Source of the DNA: Rhodobacter sp.
GTDB taxonomy: Bacteria > Pseudomonadota > Alphaproteobacteria > Rhodobacterales > Rhodobacteraceae
Reading direction: 5' to 3'
Assembly (NCBI GenBank): GCA_013824055.1
Contig: PNNE01000169.1
Coordinates: forward strand, 1 to 14,629
DNA: 14,629 bases
Part shown: piece by piece, positions 1 to 7,178 of the stretch
Position numbering within the stretch: position 1 is the stretch's first letter
Layout: each line of letters starts with the position of its first letter
Notes under the pieces: model-generated
Told to the model about the DNA's origin: nothing
Database searches by the model: none
Seen by the model: the letters and a program-made list of their open reading frames with translations, nothing else
Position numbers and translations under genes: made by a program

Positions 1-853
1 CCCGCAGCCGCTTGATCCGCCGCGGATCGGCATCGACGATCTCGAACTGGACGCCGCTTTCGTGCTCGATCACCTCGCCCCGCGCGGGAACCCGACCCGA
101 ACGCAGGAAGACAAGGCCGCCCAGCGTGTCGATCTCCTCATCCTCCTCGGCCAGCCGCAAGGGGATGCCCAGCGCGGCCTCGATCTCTTCCAGAGGGGCG
201 GTGGACTGCGCCAGGATCACGCCGGGCGCTTCCTCTTTCCACAGCGCGCCCGCGTCCTCGTCATGCTCGTCATCGATCTCGCCGATCACCGTCTCGATCA
301 GGTTCTCGATGGTGACCAGACCATCGACACCGCCGTATTCGTCGATGACCAGCGCCATGTGGACCCGCTCCTTCTGCATCTTCTGCAAGAGGACGCCCGT
401 CGGCATCGAGGGCGGCGCATAAAGGATCGGGCGCAAGAGCCGCTTCAGGCTGAACCGCCCCGCGGCCCCGAAGCCATGCTGCAAGGCCAGGTCCTTCAGC
501 AGGACCAGCCCCTGCGGATGGTCGAGCGTGCCCTTGTAGACCGGCACCCGGCTGAAGCCATGTTGGCGGAAGACCTCGACCAGCTCGTCCTTGCCGATGT
601 CCAGGGGCACAGCGACGATCTCGGCCTTGGGGATCGCCACATCGTCCACCCGCATCCGCCGCAGGGCATGCAGCCCCTGCGACTGCGGCGGAGCGCCCGC
701 CAGCGCCTCGGTCGAGGCAGGCTTGGCCGCCTGGCTGAACGTTGAAAGAAGCCGTCCGAGAAAGCCGCGCTGGCCCTGGTCGGAGGAAGGTTCATCGGTC
801 GTCCCGTCCAGCGCGCTCTGCGCTGCGGTAGACCCGTCGGTGCTACTGCCCAT
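1..853 (-). CDS. corC: CorC/TlyC-family CBS-domain protein (hemolysin-like), partial
   Basis: The frame from the ATG at 851-853 runs off the left edge without a stop, giving 284 residues, so the C-terminus is missing. An AAGGA lies just upstream and no other ATG fits. After a low-complexity N-terminus of about 65 residues come two CBS-type segments, one containing HGFSRVPVYKG and one containing HMALVIDEYGGVDGLVTIE. The start of a CorC_HlyC domain follows (VILAQSTAPLEEIEAALG, then LGGLVFLRSGRVP). This is the soluble, transmembrane-free CorC/TlyC type, a family linked to magnesium/cobalt efflux; the older name hemolysin C is not evidence of haemolysis. It lies 43 bp downstream of ybeY on the same strand, so it is probably cotranscribed with it. 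In related bacteria lnt follows, but that would be outside this window. Confidence 0.9.
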   Translation of the reverse strand, partial: MGSSTDGSTAAQSALDGTTDEPSSDQGQRGFLGRLLSTFSQAAKPASTEALAGAPPQSQGLHALRRMRVDDVAIPKAEIVAVPLDIGKDELVEVFRQHGFSRVPVYKGTLDHPQGLVLLKDLALQHGFGAAGRFSLKRLLRPILYAPPSMPTGVLLQKMQKERVHMALVIDEYGGVDGLVTIENLIETVIGEIDDEHDEDAGALWKEEAPGVILAQSTAPLEEIEAALGIPLRLAEEDEEIDTLGGLVFLRSGRVPARGEVIEHESGVQFEIVDADPRRIKRLR

Positions 854-896
854 CGGTCCTTTGTCCAGAAAACCACCCGTCACGCGGGCGAGGTCC

Positions 897-1397
897 CTAA
901 TATGGGTCACAAACCCCAAGGCTGGCAAGTATCCGTACCTCGGTAGCCTCCATCATGGCGGCATCTTCCGCTTCGAGGTGATCATAGCCCAGAAGATGCA
1001 GGACGCCATGCACGATCAGATGGGTCACATGGTCCACCATCGGCTTGCCCTGCTCCTCGGCCTCCCGCGCGCAGGTCTCCCAGGCAATGGCGATGTCGCC
1101 CAGGGATTCGGGATCGTCGGCAGAGCCGGGCTCCGGCACCTCGGGTGGCTCGCCCACAAACTCTGCCCCCCGCTCCTCCGACGGCCAGCTCAGGACGTTG
1201 GTCGGCTTGGGCTGGCCGCGGAAATCGGCGTTCAGGACCGCGATGCGGGCATCGTCGCAGCCCAGCACGCTGATCGAGAACCCCTCGACCGGCAGACCCA
1301 GCCCGGCCAGGGTCGCCCGTCCGCCGCGTTCGGCCAGCGCGGCCAGCCCGAAAGCCTCCCACCGCGCATCCTCGATCACTGTCTCGACCAGTTCCAT
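897..1397 (-). CDS. ybeY: YbeY endoribonuclease, 16S rRNA maturation factor
   Basis: 166 residues, a normal length for YbeY. The zinc-binding signature HGVLHLLGYDH (H130, H134, H140) is intact, and the upstream conserved segments NADFRGQPKPTNVLSWP and LGDIAIAWE are present. YbeY is a single-strand-specific metallo-endoribonuclease that matures the 16S rRNA 3' end and takes part in ribosome quality control in the cytoplasm. The frame is open further upstream to 1463, but the ATG at 1397 is preferred: family homology begins at MELVETVIED, and AAGGGCG lies about 7 bases before it. An atypical acidic/proline loop (residues 80-97) precedes the LGDIAI motif. It sits between phoH (173 bp upstream) and corC (43 bp downstream), the usual alphaproteobacterial order. 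Confidence 0.95.
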   Translation of the reverse strand: MELVETVIEDARWEAFGLAALAERGGRATLAGLGLPVEGFSISVLGCDDARIAVLNADFRGQPKPTNVLSWPSEERGAEFVGEPPEVPEPGSADDPESLGDIAIAWETCAREAEEQGKPMVDHVTHLIVHGVLHLLGYDHLEAEDAAMMEATEVRILASLGVCDPY

Positions 1398-1446
1398 GCC
1401 CGCGCCCTTAGCGCCGGTTCCAGCCCGACGCAAGCGGGGCCCAGAC

Positions 1447-1570
1447 CTTTCACATTGGCCCAAGTATCCTCAGGGGGTCTGGGGGCAGAATGCCCCCAGC
1501 GCCGAGGAGAAGCGCGCCAGCGCGCCGACGAGACAAGAGACTTGCGCGTCAGCGCACCGCGCAAAAGCCG
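1447..1570 (-). repeat. phoH-ybeY spacer with perfect 9-bp hairpin (possible dispersed intergenic element)
   Basis: CTGGGGGCA at 1479-1487 and TGCCCCCAG at 1491-1499 form a perfect 9-bp stem with a GAA loop. Read on the minus strand, the hairpin is followed by ACCCCCTGAGGATACTTGGG and then a weakly conserved stretch towards ybeY. No T-tract follows, so this is not a typical intrinsic terminator. From memory, Rhodobacteraceae genomes carry many intergenic copies of a similar block (GCCCCCAGACCCCC..GAGTATTT..GGCCAA). Identifying this as a degenerate copy is an inference from recall, not from a search. It separates phoH from ybeY without clearly ending transcription. Confidence 0.45.
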
Positions 1571-2584
1571 TCAGGTCGCCTCATCCGCCTCGTAGGCCTC
1601 GATGATCCGCCCGACCAGCGGGTGACGCACGACGTCCTTCGAGGTGAAGTAGTTGAAACTGACCCCCTTCACCCCTTTCAGGATCCGTTCCGCATCGGCC
1701 AGACCGCTGGCCGTGCCGCGCGGCAGGTCGACCTGGGTCCGGTCGCCGGTGATCACCATCCGGCTGCCCTCGCCAAGGCGGGTCAGGAACATCTTCATCT
1801 GCATCGTCGTGGCGTTCTGCGCCTCATCCAGCACGATGAAGGCGTTCGACAGCGTCCGGCCACGCATGAAGGCCAGAGGCGCGATCTCGATCCGCTTTTC
1901 CTGCATCAGCTTTTCCACCTGCTTTGCCGGCAGGAAGTCGTTCAGCGCATCATAGAGCGGCTGCATGTAGGGATCGACCTTCTCCTTCGCGTCGCCGGGC
2001 AGGAAGCCAAGCCGCTCGCCCGCCTCGACAGCGGGACGCGACAGGATGATCTTCTCCACCGCGCCCGAGATGAACATCGTCACCCCCACGGCCACCGCCA
2101 GATAGGTCTTTCCCGTTCCCGCAGGCCCGATGCCGAAGCCCATTTCATGCTGGAAAAGGTTGGCCACATAGGCTTTCTGCGCCTCGGTCCGGGGTTCGAT
2201 CGGCTTCTTGCGGGTCCGCAGTTCCATGCCGGTCGAGAACAGCTCGATCTGTTCGGCGCTTTCTGCGTCCGCAGGCCGTCCGGAATCCGGGCGGCCCATC
2301 CGCATCGCGCCGTCGATGTCGCCCGCAGCCACATTGCGCCCTGACTCAAGCCGGGCATACAGCGACCGCAGGACGGCTGCCGCCTGCTCGCGCGCCGCTT
2401 TTTCGCCGATCACCGCCAGCCGGTTGCCGCGCCGCAGGATGTGAACCCCCATCTGGTGTTCGATCTGCGCGAGATTGCGGTCAAACTCGCCGCAAAGATC
2501 GATCAGCAATCGGTTGTCGGGAAATTCGAGGACGGTTTCCACGATATCCTCGGCGGACGGGGGGGTCAGCGCGCTGATGCCCAA
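1571..2584 (-). CDS. phoH: PhoH family ATPase (PhoH-like protein)
   Basis: 337 residues. The Walker A motif GPAGTGKT is at 153-160, Walker B with VLDEAQN at 251-257, and the sensor-like TGDRTQVDLPRG at 279-290. This is the full PhoH/PhoL ATPase core after an N-terminal KH-like region. The family binds nucleotides and is associated with RNA metabolism; its neighbour ybeY is the classic genomic partner. The start is a TTG at 2582-2584, supported by a near-perfect Shine-Dalgarno GAAGGAG six bases upstream. No in-frame ATG or GTG lies close by, and the protein begins in the usual place relative to homologues. A possible promoter lies at 2617-2645. The TTG start may moderate expression, which is an inference. 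Confidence 0.95.
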   Translation of the reverse strand: MGISALTPPSAEDIVETVLEFPDNRLLIDLCGEFDRNLAQIEHQMGVHILRRGNRLAVIGEKAAREQAAAVLRSLYARLESGRNVAAGDIDGAMRMGRPDSGRPADAESAEQIELFSTGMELRTRKKPIEPRTEAQKAYVANLFQHEMGFGIGPAGTGKTYLAVAVGVTMFISGAVEKIILSRPAVEAGERLGFLPGDAKEKVDPYMQPLYDALNDFLPAKQVEKLMQEKRIEIAPLAFMRGRTLSNAFIVLDEAQNATTMQMKMFLTRLGEGSRMVITGDRTQVDLPRGTASGLADAERILKGVKGVSFNYFTSKDVVRHPLVGRIIEAYEADEAT

Positions 2585-2616
2585 AGGGCGCTCCTTCTAT
2601 CAAGGGCCACAGGGAA

Positions 2617-2645
2617 AGTTTGCAGCCGGACACGTCATCTGGCAA
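2617..2645 (-). promoter_or_regulatory. Possible phoH promoter
   Basis: On the minus strand TTGCCA (2640-2645) is separated by 17 bp from CAAACT (2617-2622). The -35 matches the sigma-70 consensus in five of six bases, but the -10 matches only in three, so this is a weak candidate. It lies 32 bp before the phoH start, between the upstream terminator hairpin and the Shine-Dalgarno, where a phoH promoter is needed. Confidence 0.3.
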
Positions 2646-2714
2646 GCGAAACCAGGGACAGACACAATTTGTTGCGTCACTTCCCGCACTTTTCATGACA
2701 ACCGGCAAGGAAAC

Positions 2715-2749
2715 GCGCAAAGAAGAAGCCCCGGCGCCGGGCCGGGGCT
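2715..2749 (-). terminator. Rho-independent terminator of the OmpA/lipoprotein operon
   Basis: AGCCCCGG (2727-2734) pairs perfectly with CCGGGGCT (2742-2749) across a 7-base GC-rich loop. Reading on the minus strand, TTCTTCTTTGCG follows directly (2715-2726), a T-rich tract. It lies 57 bp after the stop of the lipoprotein gene and before the phoH promoter region, the correct place and direction to end the envelope operon and insulate phoH. Confidence 0.7.
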
Positions 2750-2805
2750 GTGATCCTGTTCCAAGAGAGTCCGGCCAAAAGCGACGGGAAGACTCGCGAA
2801 GGTCC

Positions 2806-3195
2806 CTATCGCGGCACGTAGTCGGGGCCGGGCGCGGTCGAGGTTTCATAGGGCCCAAGCACGGTTCCCGGCGGGTACTTGCCATCGCAGATCGGCAGCC
2901 CGGTGGCCGGATCGAAGCGCGGCGAGGAATAGCCCTCCACGCCATCGTCGATGATCCAGACCTGGCAGCCGTCGGGGTCATAGGCAATCGCCGCTTCGCC
3001 GTCGACCAGCCCCGGATTGGCATCGGTCCCGGTGTCCGAGGCCGTCGCGATCACCGAATCAGGTCCGCTGTAGCGCTGGACGTCCTCGAAGAACTCTCCG
3101 CTGGCACAGCCCGACAGGCCGAGGGCCAACAGGGGCACCAGGGCAAGACGCCTGGCCGTGCCGGATGTCGCGGTCGTGTTCACTGCAAGTGCCAT
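2806..3195 (-). CDS. Small outer-membrane-type lipoprotein with cysteine-bracketed DGCQxW motif
   Basis: 129 residues from the ATG at 3193-3195, which has AAGAAGG about 9 bases upstream. A longer frame to 3228 exists but would overlap the ompA-family gene and lacks a better ribosome site. Residues 15-30 form a charged-plus-hydrophobic signal ending in the lipobox LSGC (C30), so lipid attachment and envelope location are likely; the residue after Cys is Ala, not Asp, which fits outer-membrane sorting. Residues 75-103 carry DGCQVW..DDGVEGY..PRFDPATGLPIC, which closely matches a segment in the OmpA-family protein encoded immediately upstream. The stop of that gene is 4 bp before this start, so the two are an operon and probably coupled in translation. 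No enzymatic motif is visible and the molecular function is unknown. Confidence 0.85.
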   Translation of the reverse strand: MALAVNTTATSGTARRLALVPLLALGLSGCASGEFFEDVQRYSGPDSVIATASDTGTDANPGLVDGEAAIAYDPDGCQVWIIDDGVEGYSSPRFDPATGLPICDGKYPPGTVLGPYETSTAPGPDYVPR

Positions 3196-3199
3196 CTGG

Positions 3200-3778
3200 T
3201 CAACCCTTCTTGCAGAGAACTTCGACACGGCGGTTCTTCGCCATGCCCTCGGCCGTCGCGTTCGATGCCACGGGCTGGCTTTCGCCAGAGCCTGTCACCG
3301 TTTCCACCACCGCGCCGACCGATTGCGCCACCGCCGCCACCGACTGCGCCCGCGCTTCGGACAGGCTCTGGTTGTAAGCCTCGCTGCCGCGGCTGTCGGT
3401 GTGGCCGACGACGCTGTAGGAAAAGGCTTCGGTCTGGCGGAAGTAGTCCTCCAGCTTGGCGCGGCCCTCCGCGGTCAAGGTCGCGCTGGCCGTGGCGAAG
3501 AACGCATCGACGCTTTCCGTCAGGCAGCTTGTCTGCCTGGTGCAGACCGGTTTTCCGGTCTGCGGATCGCGCCGGGGCACCATATATCCCTCGGTCCCGC
3601 CATCGGCCCACCAGTGCTGGCAGCCATCGGCATCGACCCAAAGGCCCCAGTCGATCTTGCCACTGATCACCGGCTCCTGTGCGAGAGCCATCGACCCGGC
3701 CCCGATGATGGCCCCGATACTTGCCACGGACATGGCTGAAATCAGCCCATGCCGAAGCACGCCCCCCAAGTTAAGCAA
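3200..3778 (-). CDS. OmpA-family peptidoglycan-binding envelope protein
   Basis: 192 residues from the proposed TTG at 3776-3778. The C-terminal half is an OmpA-like domain: VVGHTDSRGSEAYNQSLSEARAQSV at about 123-147, and NRRVEV at 182-187. This fold binds peptidoglycan diaminopimelate in the periplasm. The N-terminus is a signal peptide ending near ALA-QE (33/34). Residues 49-79 hold DADGCQHWW..GGTEGY..PRRDPQTGKPVC, paralogous to the motif in the downstream lipoprotein. Start choice is uncertain. GAAGGAG lies 8 bases before the TTG; a GTG at 3799 lies upstream of that Shine-Dalgarno, and an ATG at 3733 lacks one and would remove the basic n-region. No beta-barrel is seen, so this is a soluble or anchored OmpA-domain protein and not a porin. 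Confidence 0.85.
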   Translation of the reverse strand: MLNLGGVLRHGLISAMSVASIGAIIGAGSMALAQEPVISGKIDWGLWVDADGCQHWWADGGTEGYMVPRRDPQTGKPVCTRQTSCLTESVDAFFATASATLTAEGRAKLEDYFRQTEAFSYSVVGHTDSRGSEAYNQSLSEARAQSVAAVAQSVGAVVETVTGSGESQPVASNATAEGMAKNRRVEVLCKKG

Positions 3779-3933
3779 TGCCGCCACTCCTTCACACACC
3801 CTGCCGAGTCATCGGTCTTGTTGAGGGCAATAGAGCAGAACAAATCGCCCGGCGAGACGGAAATCGGCGGGCTCCAAAGAGTTATCCCCAGGCAAATGAA
3901 CAAAATCTCTGCAGACTGACCAATGTGCAACAG

Positions 3934-5253
3934 TCAGAGCGGCCCGGACACCGGTTCAGCCGCCAGGGAATTGGTCGACGAGCCGGTGATGCGCACCCGC
4001 ATCAGCTGGCCGACCCGGCCCTCGGGGTGCTGCACATGGACCGCGTGCAGGTGGTCGGACTTGCCCACCATCTGCCCCTCGCGCCGACCGGGCTTTTCGT
4101 ACAGGACCTGCACCTCGCGGCCGACCATCGCGTCCTGCATGGCCCGTTGCTGGGCCGTGATCAACGCCTGCAGGTCTTGCAGACGCGCATCGGCGATCTC
4201 GGCGGGAACCGGGCTCTTCTCGGCCGCAGGCGTCCCCGGTCGGGCGGAATACTTGAAGCTGAAGGCCGCGCCGAACCCCACCGCGCGGATCAGGTCCAGC
4301 GTCGCCTGGTGATCGGCATCCGTCTCGCCGGGGAAGCCGACGATGAAGTCCGAGGACAGAAGGATATCCGGCCGCGCCGCCCGGATGCGCTCGATCAGGC
4401 GCAGGTAGGACTCGGCGCTGTGCTTGCGGTTCATCGCCTTCAGGATGCGGTCCGACCCCGACTGCACCGGCAGATGCAGGTAGGGCATCAGCTGCGGCAG
4501 ATCGCCATGCGCGGCGATCAGGTCGTCTTCCATGTCGTTGGGATGGCTGGTCGTGTAGCGCAGCCGTGCCAGCCCGTCGATCTGCGCCAGCGCACGCAAG
4601 AGCCGCGCCAGGCCCCAGGTGCCCCCAGGTCCCGCGCCGTGGTAGGCGTTGACGTTCTGGCCCAGCAGCGTGATCTCGCGCACCCCTTGCGCGACCAGCC
4701 CCCGCGCCTCGTCCAGCAGGCGCGCGACCGGGCGGCTGACCTCGGCCCCGCGGGTGTAGGGCACGACGCAGAAGGCGCAGAACTTGTCGCAGCCCTCTTG
4801 CGCCGTGAGGAAGGCCGTCGGCCCGCGCAACGACTTGCGCTCGGGAAGCTGGCTGAACTTGTCCTCGACCGGAAAGTCGGTGTCGACCAGGCGTCCCCCG
4901 GCCTCGACCATCTGCGGCAGGCGGTGATAGGCCTGCGGGCCGACCACCAGGTCCACCACGGGCGAGCGGCGCAGGATCTCGGCGCCCTCGGCCTGGGCGA
5001 CGCAGCCGGCCACGCCAACCTTCATTCCGGGCTTCGCCACCTTCAATGCGCGCAGACGGCCCAAGTCGGAATACAGCTTCTCGGAGGCCTTTTCGCGGAT
5101 GTGACAGGTGTTCAGCAGAACCATGTCCGCGTCTTCGACCACATCCGTCGTCACATAGCCCGAAGCACCCAGGGCTTCGGCCATGCGCTCGCTGTCATAG
5201 ACGTTCATCTGGCAGCCGTAGGTCTTGACGAACAGCTTCTTAACTTCGGTCAT
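3934..5253 (-). CDS. miaB: tRNA-2-methylthio-N6-dimethylallyladenosine synthase MiaB
   Basis: 439 residues, normal length. The N-terminal UPF0004 domain has the three cluster cysteines C14 (TYGCQMN), C50 (LNTCHIREKA) and C84 (GCVAQAEG). The radical-SAM motif is C155-x3-C159-x2-C162 (GCDKFCAFCVVPYTRG). A TRAM domain forms the C-terminus (about 370-430). MiaB adds a methylthio group to i6A37 of tRNAs reading UNN codons, using two [4Fe-4S] clusters and S-adenosylmethionine. The ATG at 5253 has GGAG 7 bases upstream. It is divergently arranged with the glycosyltransferase-like gene at 5373 and is followed after 155 bp by the OmpA-family gene. The LLNTCHIREKA and GQNVNAYHG motifs favour MiaB over the related RimO and MtaB. 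Confidence 0.97.
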   Translation of the reverse strand: MTEVKKLFVKTYGCQMNVYDSERMAEALGASGYVTTDVVEDADMVLLNTCHIREKASEKLYSDLGRLRALKVAKPGMKVGVAGCVAQAEGAEILRRSPVVDLVVGPQAYHRLPQMVEAGGRLVDTDFPVEDKFSQLPERKSLRGPTAFLTAQEGCDKFCAFCVVPYTRGAEVSRPVARLLDEARGLVAQGVREITLLGQNVNAYHGAGPGGTWGLARLLRALAQIDGLARLRYTTSHPNDMEDDLIAAHGDLPQLMPYLHLPVQSGSDRILKAMNRKHSAESYLRLIERIRAARPDILLSSDFIVGFPGETDADHQATLDLIRAVGFGAAFSFKYSARPGTPAAEKSPVPAEIADARLQDLQALITAQQRAMQDAMVGREVQVLYEKPGRREGQMVGKSDHLHAVHVQHPEGRVGQLMRVRITGSSTNSLAAEPVSGPL

Positions 5254-5372
5254 GCAAGGTCTCCGGGATGGGCGGCTTCTACCCTACCTTGGCCGCCGCC
5301 TCAACGCCCATGCTCCCTTGCATCGCAGGCGGGGATCGTCGAATTTGCCGCGCGACCCGGACCGGACAGCCC

Positions 5373-6242
5373 ATGCGCCATTCCAGCCTTTCCAGCTTTC
5401 TCGACCGCCAGCAGGGCAGCGCCGGCGGCGGCCCCCTGTCGCTGGTCCTGGCCGAGGATGACGTCGAGCTGGACTCGACCCTCGCGCATCAGCTGAAATG
5501 CGGCTTTCGCCACGTCGTCCTGCTGGCCCCCGACGGCGTGCAGATCGCCGAGGAGATAGCGGACAGGGTCCACGTCGTCCGCCACGACGTCTTTGCCGAA
5601 GGCGCGCTGGTCGCGGCGGTGAACCAGGCCAGCGCCGCCCTGCCCAGCACCTGGCTGCACTACTGCCACAATGCCGAGTATCTGTTCTTCCCGTTCTGCG
5701 AAACGCGGACGGTGCGCGAGATGCTGGCCTTCCACGCCGAGGAACGGCGCGAGGCGATGTTGACCTATGTCATCGACCTTTACGCCGGGGACCTGGACAC
5801 CGCGCCCAACGCCGTGTCGATCTCGGACGTCTGGCTGGACCGCAGCGGCTATTACGCGCTGGCCCGCAAGGACCCCGCGAACCAGTGGCAGCCGAAGGAA
5901 CGCCAGCTGGATTTCTTCGGTGGCCTGCGCTGGCGGTTCGAGGAGCATATCCCCTTCGGCAAGCGCAGGATCGACCGCATCTCGCTGTTCAAGGCCAGGC
6001 CGGGCGTGACCCTGCTGCCCGACTTCACCCTGTCAGAGCCGGAGATGAACACCTATTCCTGCCAGTGGCACCACAACCTGACGGCGGCGGTCTGTTCCTT
6101 CCGCACCGCCAAGGCCCTGCGCACCAACCCCGGCTCGCGCCATGCGATTCCCACATTCCGCTGGCCGAATTCGGTGCCGTTCACCTGGCACAGCCAGCAG
6201 CTGATGGACCTGGGGCTGATGGAGCCGGGCCAGTGGTTCTGA
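5373..6242 (+). CDS. Glycosyltransferase family 2-like protein
   Basis: 289 residues from the ATG at 5373; the frame is open back to 5268, but that extension is low-complexity and not protein-like. The N-terminal part has alternating beta/alpha segments: LSLVLAEDDVELD, then HVVLLAPDGVQ, then VHVVRHDVF. WLHYCHNAEYLFFPF follows at about 94-108. Its place in the fold resembles the FLDADEFL metal-binding strand of Glyco_tranf_2_4 (PF13704) proteins, but the canonical D-x-D is replaced by H-N-A-E. The C-terminal half (NTYSCQWHHNLTAAVCSF, PTFRWPNSVPFTWH) is strongly patterned and, as I recall, conserved among Rhodobacteraceae. It is probably involved in surface polysaccharide, or is a degenerate relative; the substrate is unknown. 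It is divergent from miaB and converges on the XRE regulator. Confidence 0.8.
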   Translation: MRHSSLSSFLDRQQGSAGGGPLSLVLAEDDVELDSTLAHQLKCGFRHVVLLAPDGVQIAEEIADRVHVVRHDVFAEGALVAAVNQASAALPSTWLHYCHNAEYLFFPFCETRTVREMLAFHAEERREAMLTYVIDLYAGDLDTAPNAVSISDVWLDRSGYYALARKDPANQWQPKERQLDFFGGLRWRFEEHIPFGKRRIDRISLFKARPGVTLLPDFTLSEPEMNTYSCQWHHNLTAAVCSFRTAKALRTNPGSRHAIPTFRWPNSVPFTWHSQQLMDLGLMEPGQWF

Positions 6243-6272
6243 CCGCCCACGCAGCCGTGAACGCGCGTCCGG

Positions 6273-6291
6273 GGGCGGGGGCGCCCCGCCC
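6273..6291. terminator. GC hairpin between convergent genes
   Basis: GGGCGGGG (6273-6280) pairs perfectly with CCCCGCCC (6284-6291) across a 3-base loop. It lies in the 48-bp gap between the convergent glycosyltransferase-like gene and the XRE gene, touching the latter's stop codon. There is no T-tract on either side, so it would be a weak or Rho-assisted bidirectional terminator. The structure is certain; the function is inferred from position. Confidence 0.45.
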
Positions 6292-7109
6292 TACTCCTCG
6301 CCCGTGGCGAATGGCACCTGCATCAGCGACCCCGCCCCCAGCACACGGCGCACCGCTCCGGGCGCATCGGCGGGATCGATCAGCGGCGGCAGGCGGCAAT
6401 CCAGCAGATGCGCCTCCAGATCCCTTGCCTTGTTCCCGGTCAGGTCACGCTGCCGCACCAGCACCACGGGCGAGGCGGTGGGGACCAGCATCCCCTCGGC
6501 CGGGCCGGACAGGATGCCGGTGATGAAGCGGGCCTTCGGCTGCTGGCCCGCGTTCAGGACCAGGAAGGCCATCGCCTCGAAGCGTTCTTCGGCAAGGACC
6601 AGGTACATCCGGTTCAGCATCAGCAGCGCCCAGCCCTGGAAGGCAAAGCCCTCGGCCCCGTAGCGCGCTTCGATCAACTCATCGACGGGACGCAGCAGCA
6701 TCGCCATCCGCGCAATCCGGTCCGGCTGGCTGAACGACCGATAGTACATCAGGTAGGACCCGAAATATTCCACCCCGCGCCGGCCGGTTTCGCGTCGCGC
6801 CGACTCGATGACGCCGAAGGGAATCTCCAGGCCTTGCCCCGGCTCGGGCTGGGCGGCCACGGACTGCACCACGGCGCGGAACTCGGACGCGGGGGCCTCG
6901 AAAGCCAGGATCGTAAAGCCCGGCAAGCCTTGCGCCAGAACGCCCGCGATCCGCGACAGGTTGTGCTGCGTCGGCCGGACGCGCCCCGCAAGCCAGCGCG
7001 AGACGACCGACTTGTCCACGCCCACCGCCGCCCCCAGCGCCGCTGGCGAGATGTTGGCCTGTTTCAGCGCCAGCCGCAGCCGGCCCGCGAAGTCTTCGGG
7101 AATCTCCAT
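6291..7109 (-). CDS. XRE (Cro/CI)-family transcriptional regulator with unknown C-terminal domain
   Basis: 272 residues from the ATG at 7109, which follows GGAGGAG with a 4-base gap. An upstream TTG at 7127 is less likely. Residues 9-60 are a helix-turn-helix of the HTH_3 type: LRLALKQANISPAALGAAVG, then VDKSVVSRWLAGRVRP as turn and recognition helix. The remaining 210 residues show no domain I can name. They hold a hydrophobic, possibly ligand- or dimer-forming core (FGSYLMYYRSFSQPDRIARMAML, then FQGWALLMLNRMYLVLAEERFEAMAFLVLN). No peptidase or phage-repressor cleavage site (Ala-Gly plus Ser/Lys dyad) is visible, so it is not LexA/CI-like. Its own upstream region contains phased YGCAAC repeats, which suggests autoregulation. 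Targets are unknown. Confidence 0.85.
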   Translation of the reverse strand: MEIPEDFAGRLRLALKQANISPAALGAAVGVDKSVVSRWLAGRVRPTQHNLSRIAGVLAQGLPGFTILAFEAPASEFRAVVQSVAAQPEPGQGLEIPFGVIESARRETGRRGVEYFGSYLMYYRSFSQPDRIARMAMLLRPVDELIEARYGAEGFAFQGWALLMLNRMYLVLAEERFEAMAFLVLNAGQQPKARFITGILSGPAEGMLVPTASPVVLVRQRDLTGNKARDLEAHLLDCRLPPLIDPADAPGAVRRVLGAGSLMQVPFATGEE

Positions 7110-7122
7110 CGGTCTCCTCCCG

Positions 7123-7178
7123 TGCAACCAGATGCAACGGACCGCACGTCAACGCAACTTCTGACTGAGCTTTGCAAC
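7123..7178. promoter_or_regulatory. Helically phased YGCAAC repeats upstream of the XRE gene (candidate operator array)
   Basis: TGCAAC occurs at 7123-7128, 7133-7138 and 7173-7178, and CGCAAC at 7153-7158. The starts are 10, 20 and 20 bp apart, so all copies would sit on nearly the same face of the helix; a degenerate CGCACG falls in register at 7143. The array covers the stretch from 14 to 69 bp upstream of the XRE ATG. Phased direct repeats in front of a regulator gene suggest a cooperative operator, possibly for the gene's own product, but no experiment or family motif supports this here. Confidence 0.5.

Noticed and set aside
3882..3890. TTATCCCCA, a near match to a DnaA box
   Set aside because: A single copy with one mismatch, no other boxes or AT-rich unwinding region; no support for an origin.
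3778..5496. 572-codon open frame on the plus strand opposite miaB
   Set aside because: It is the antisense shadow of miaB in high-GC DNA; the product is arginine/histidine/glutamine-rich, with no motif, while miaB has all expected catalytic residues.
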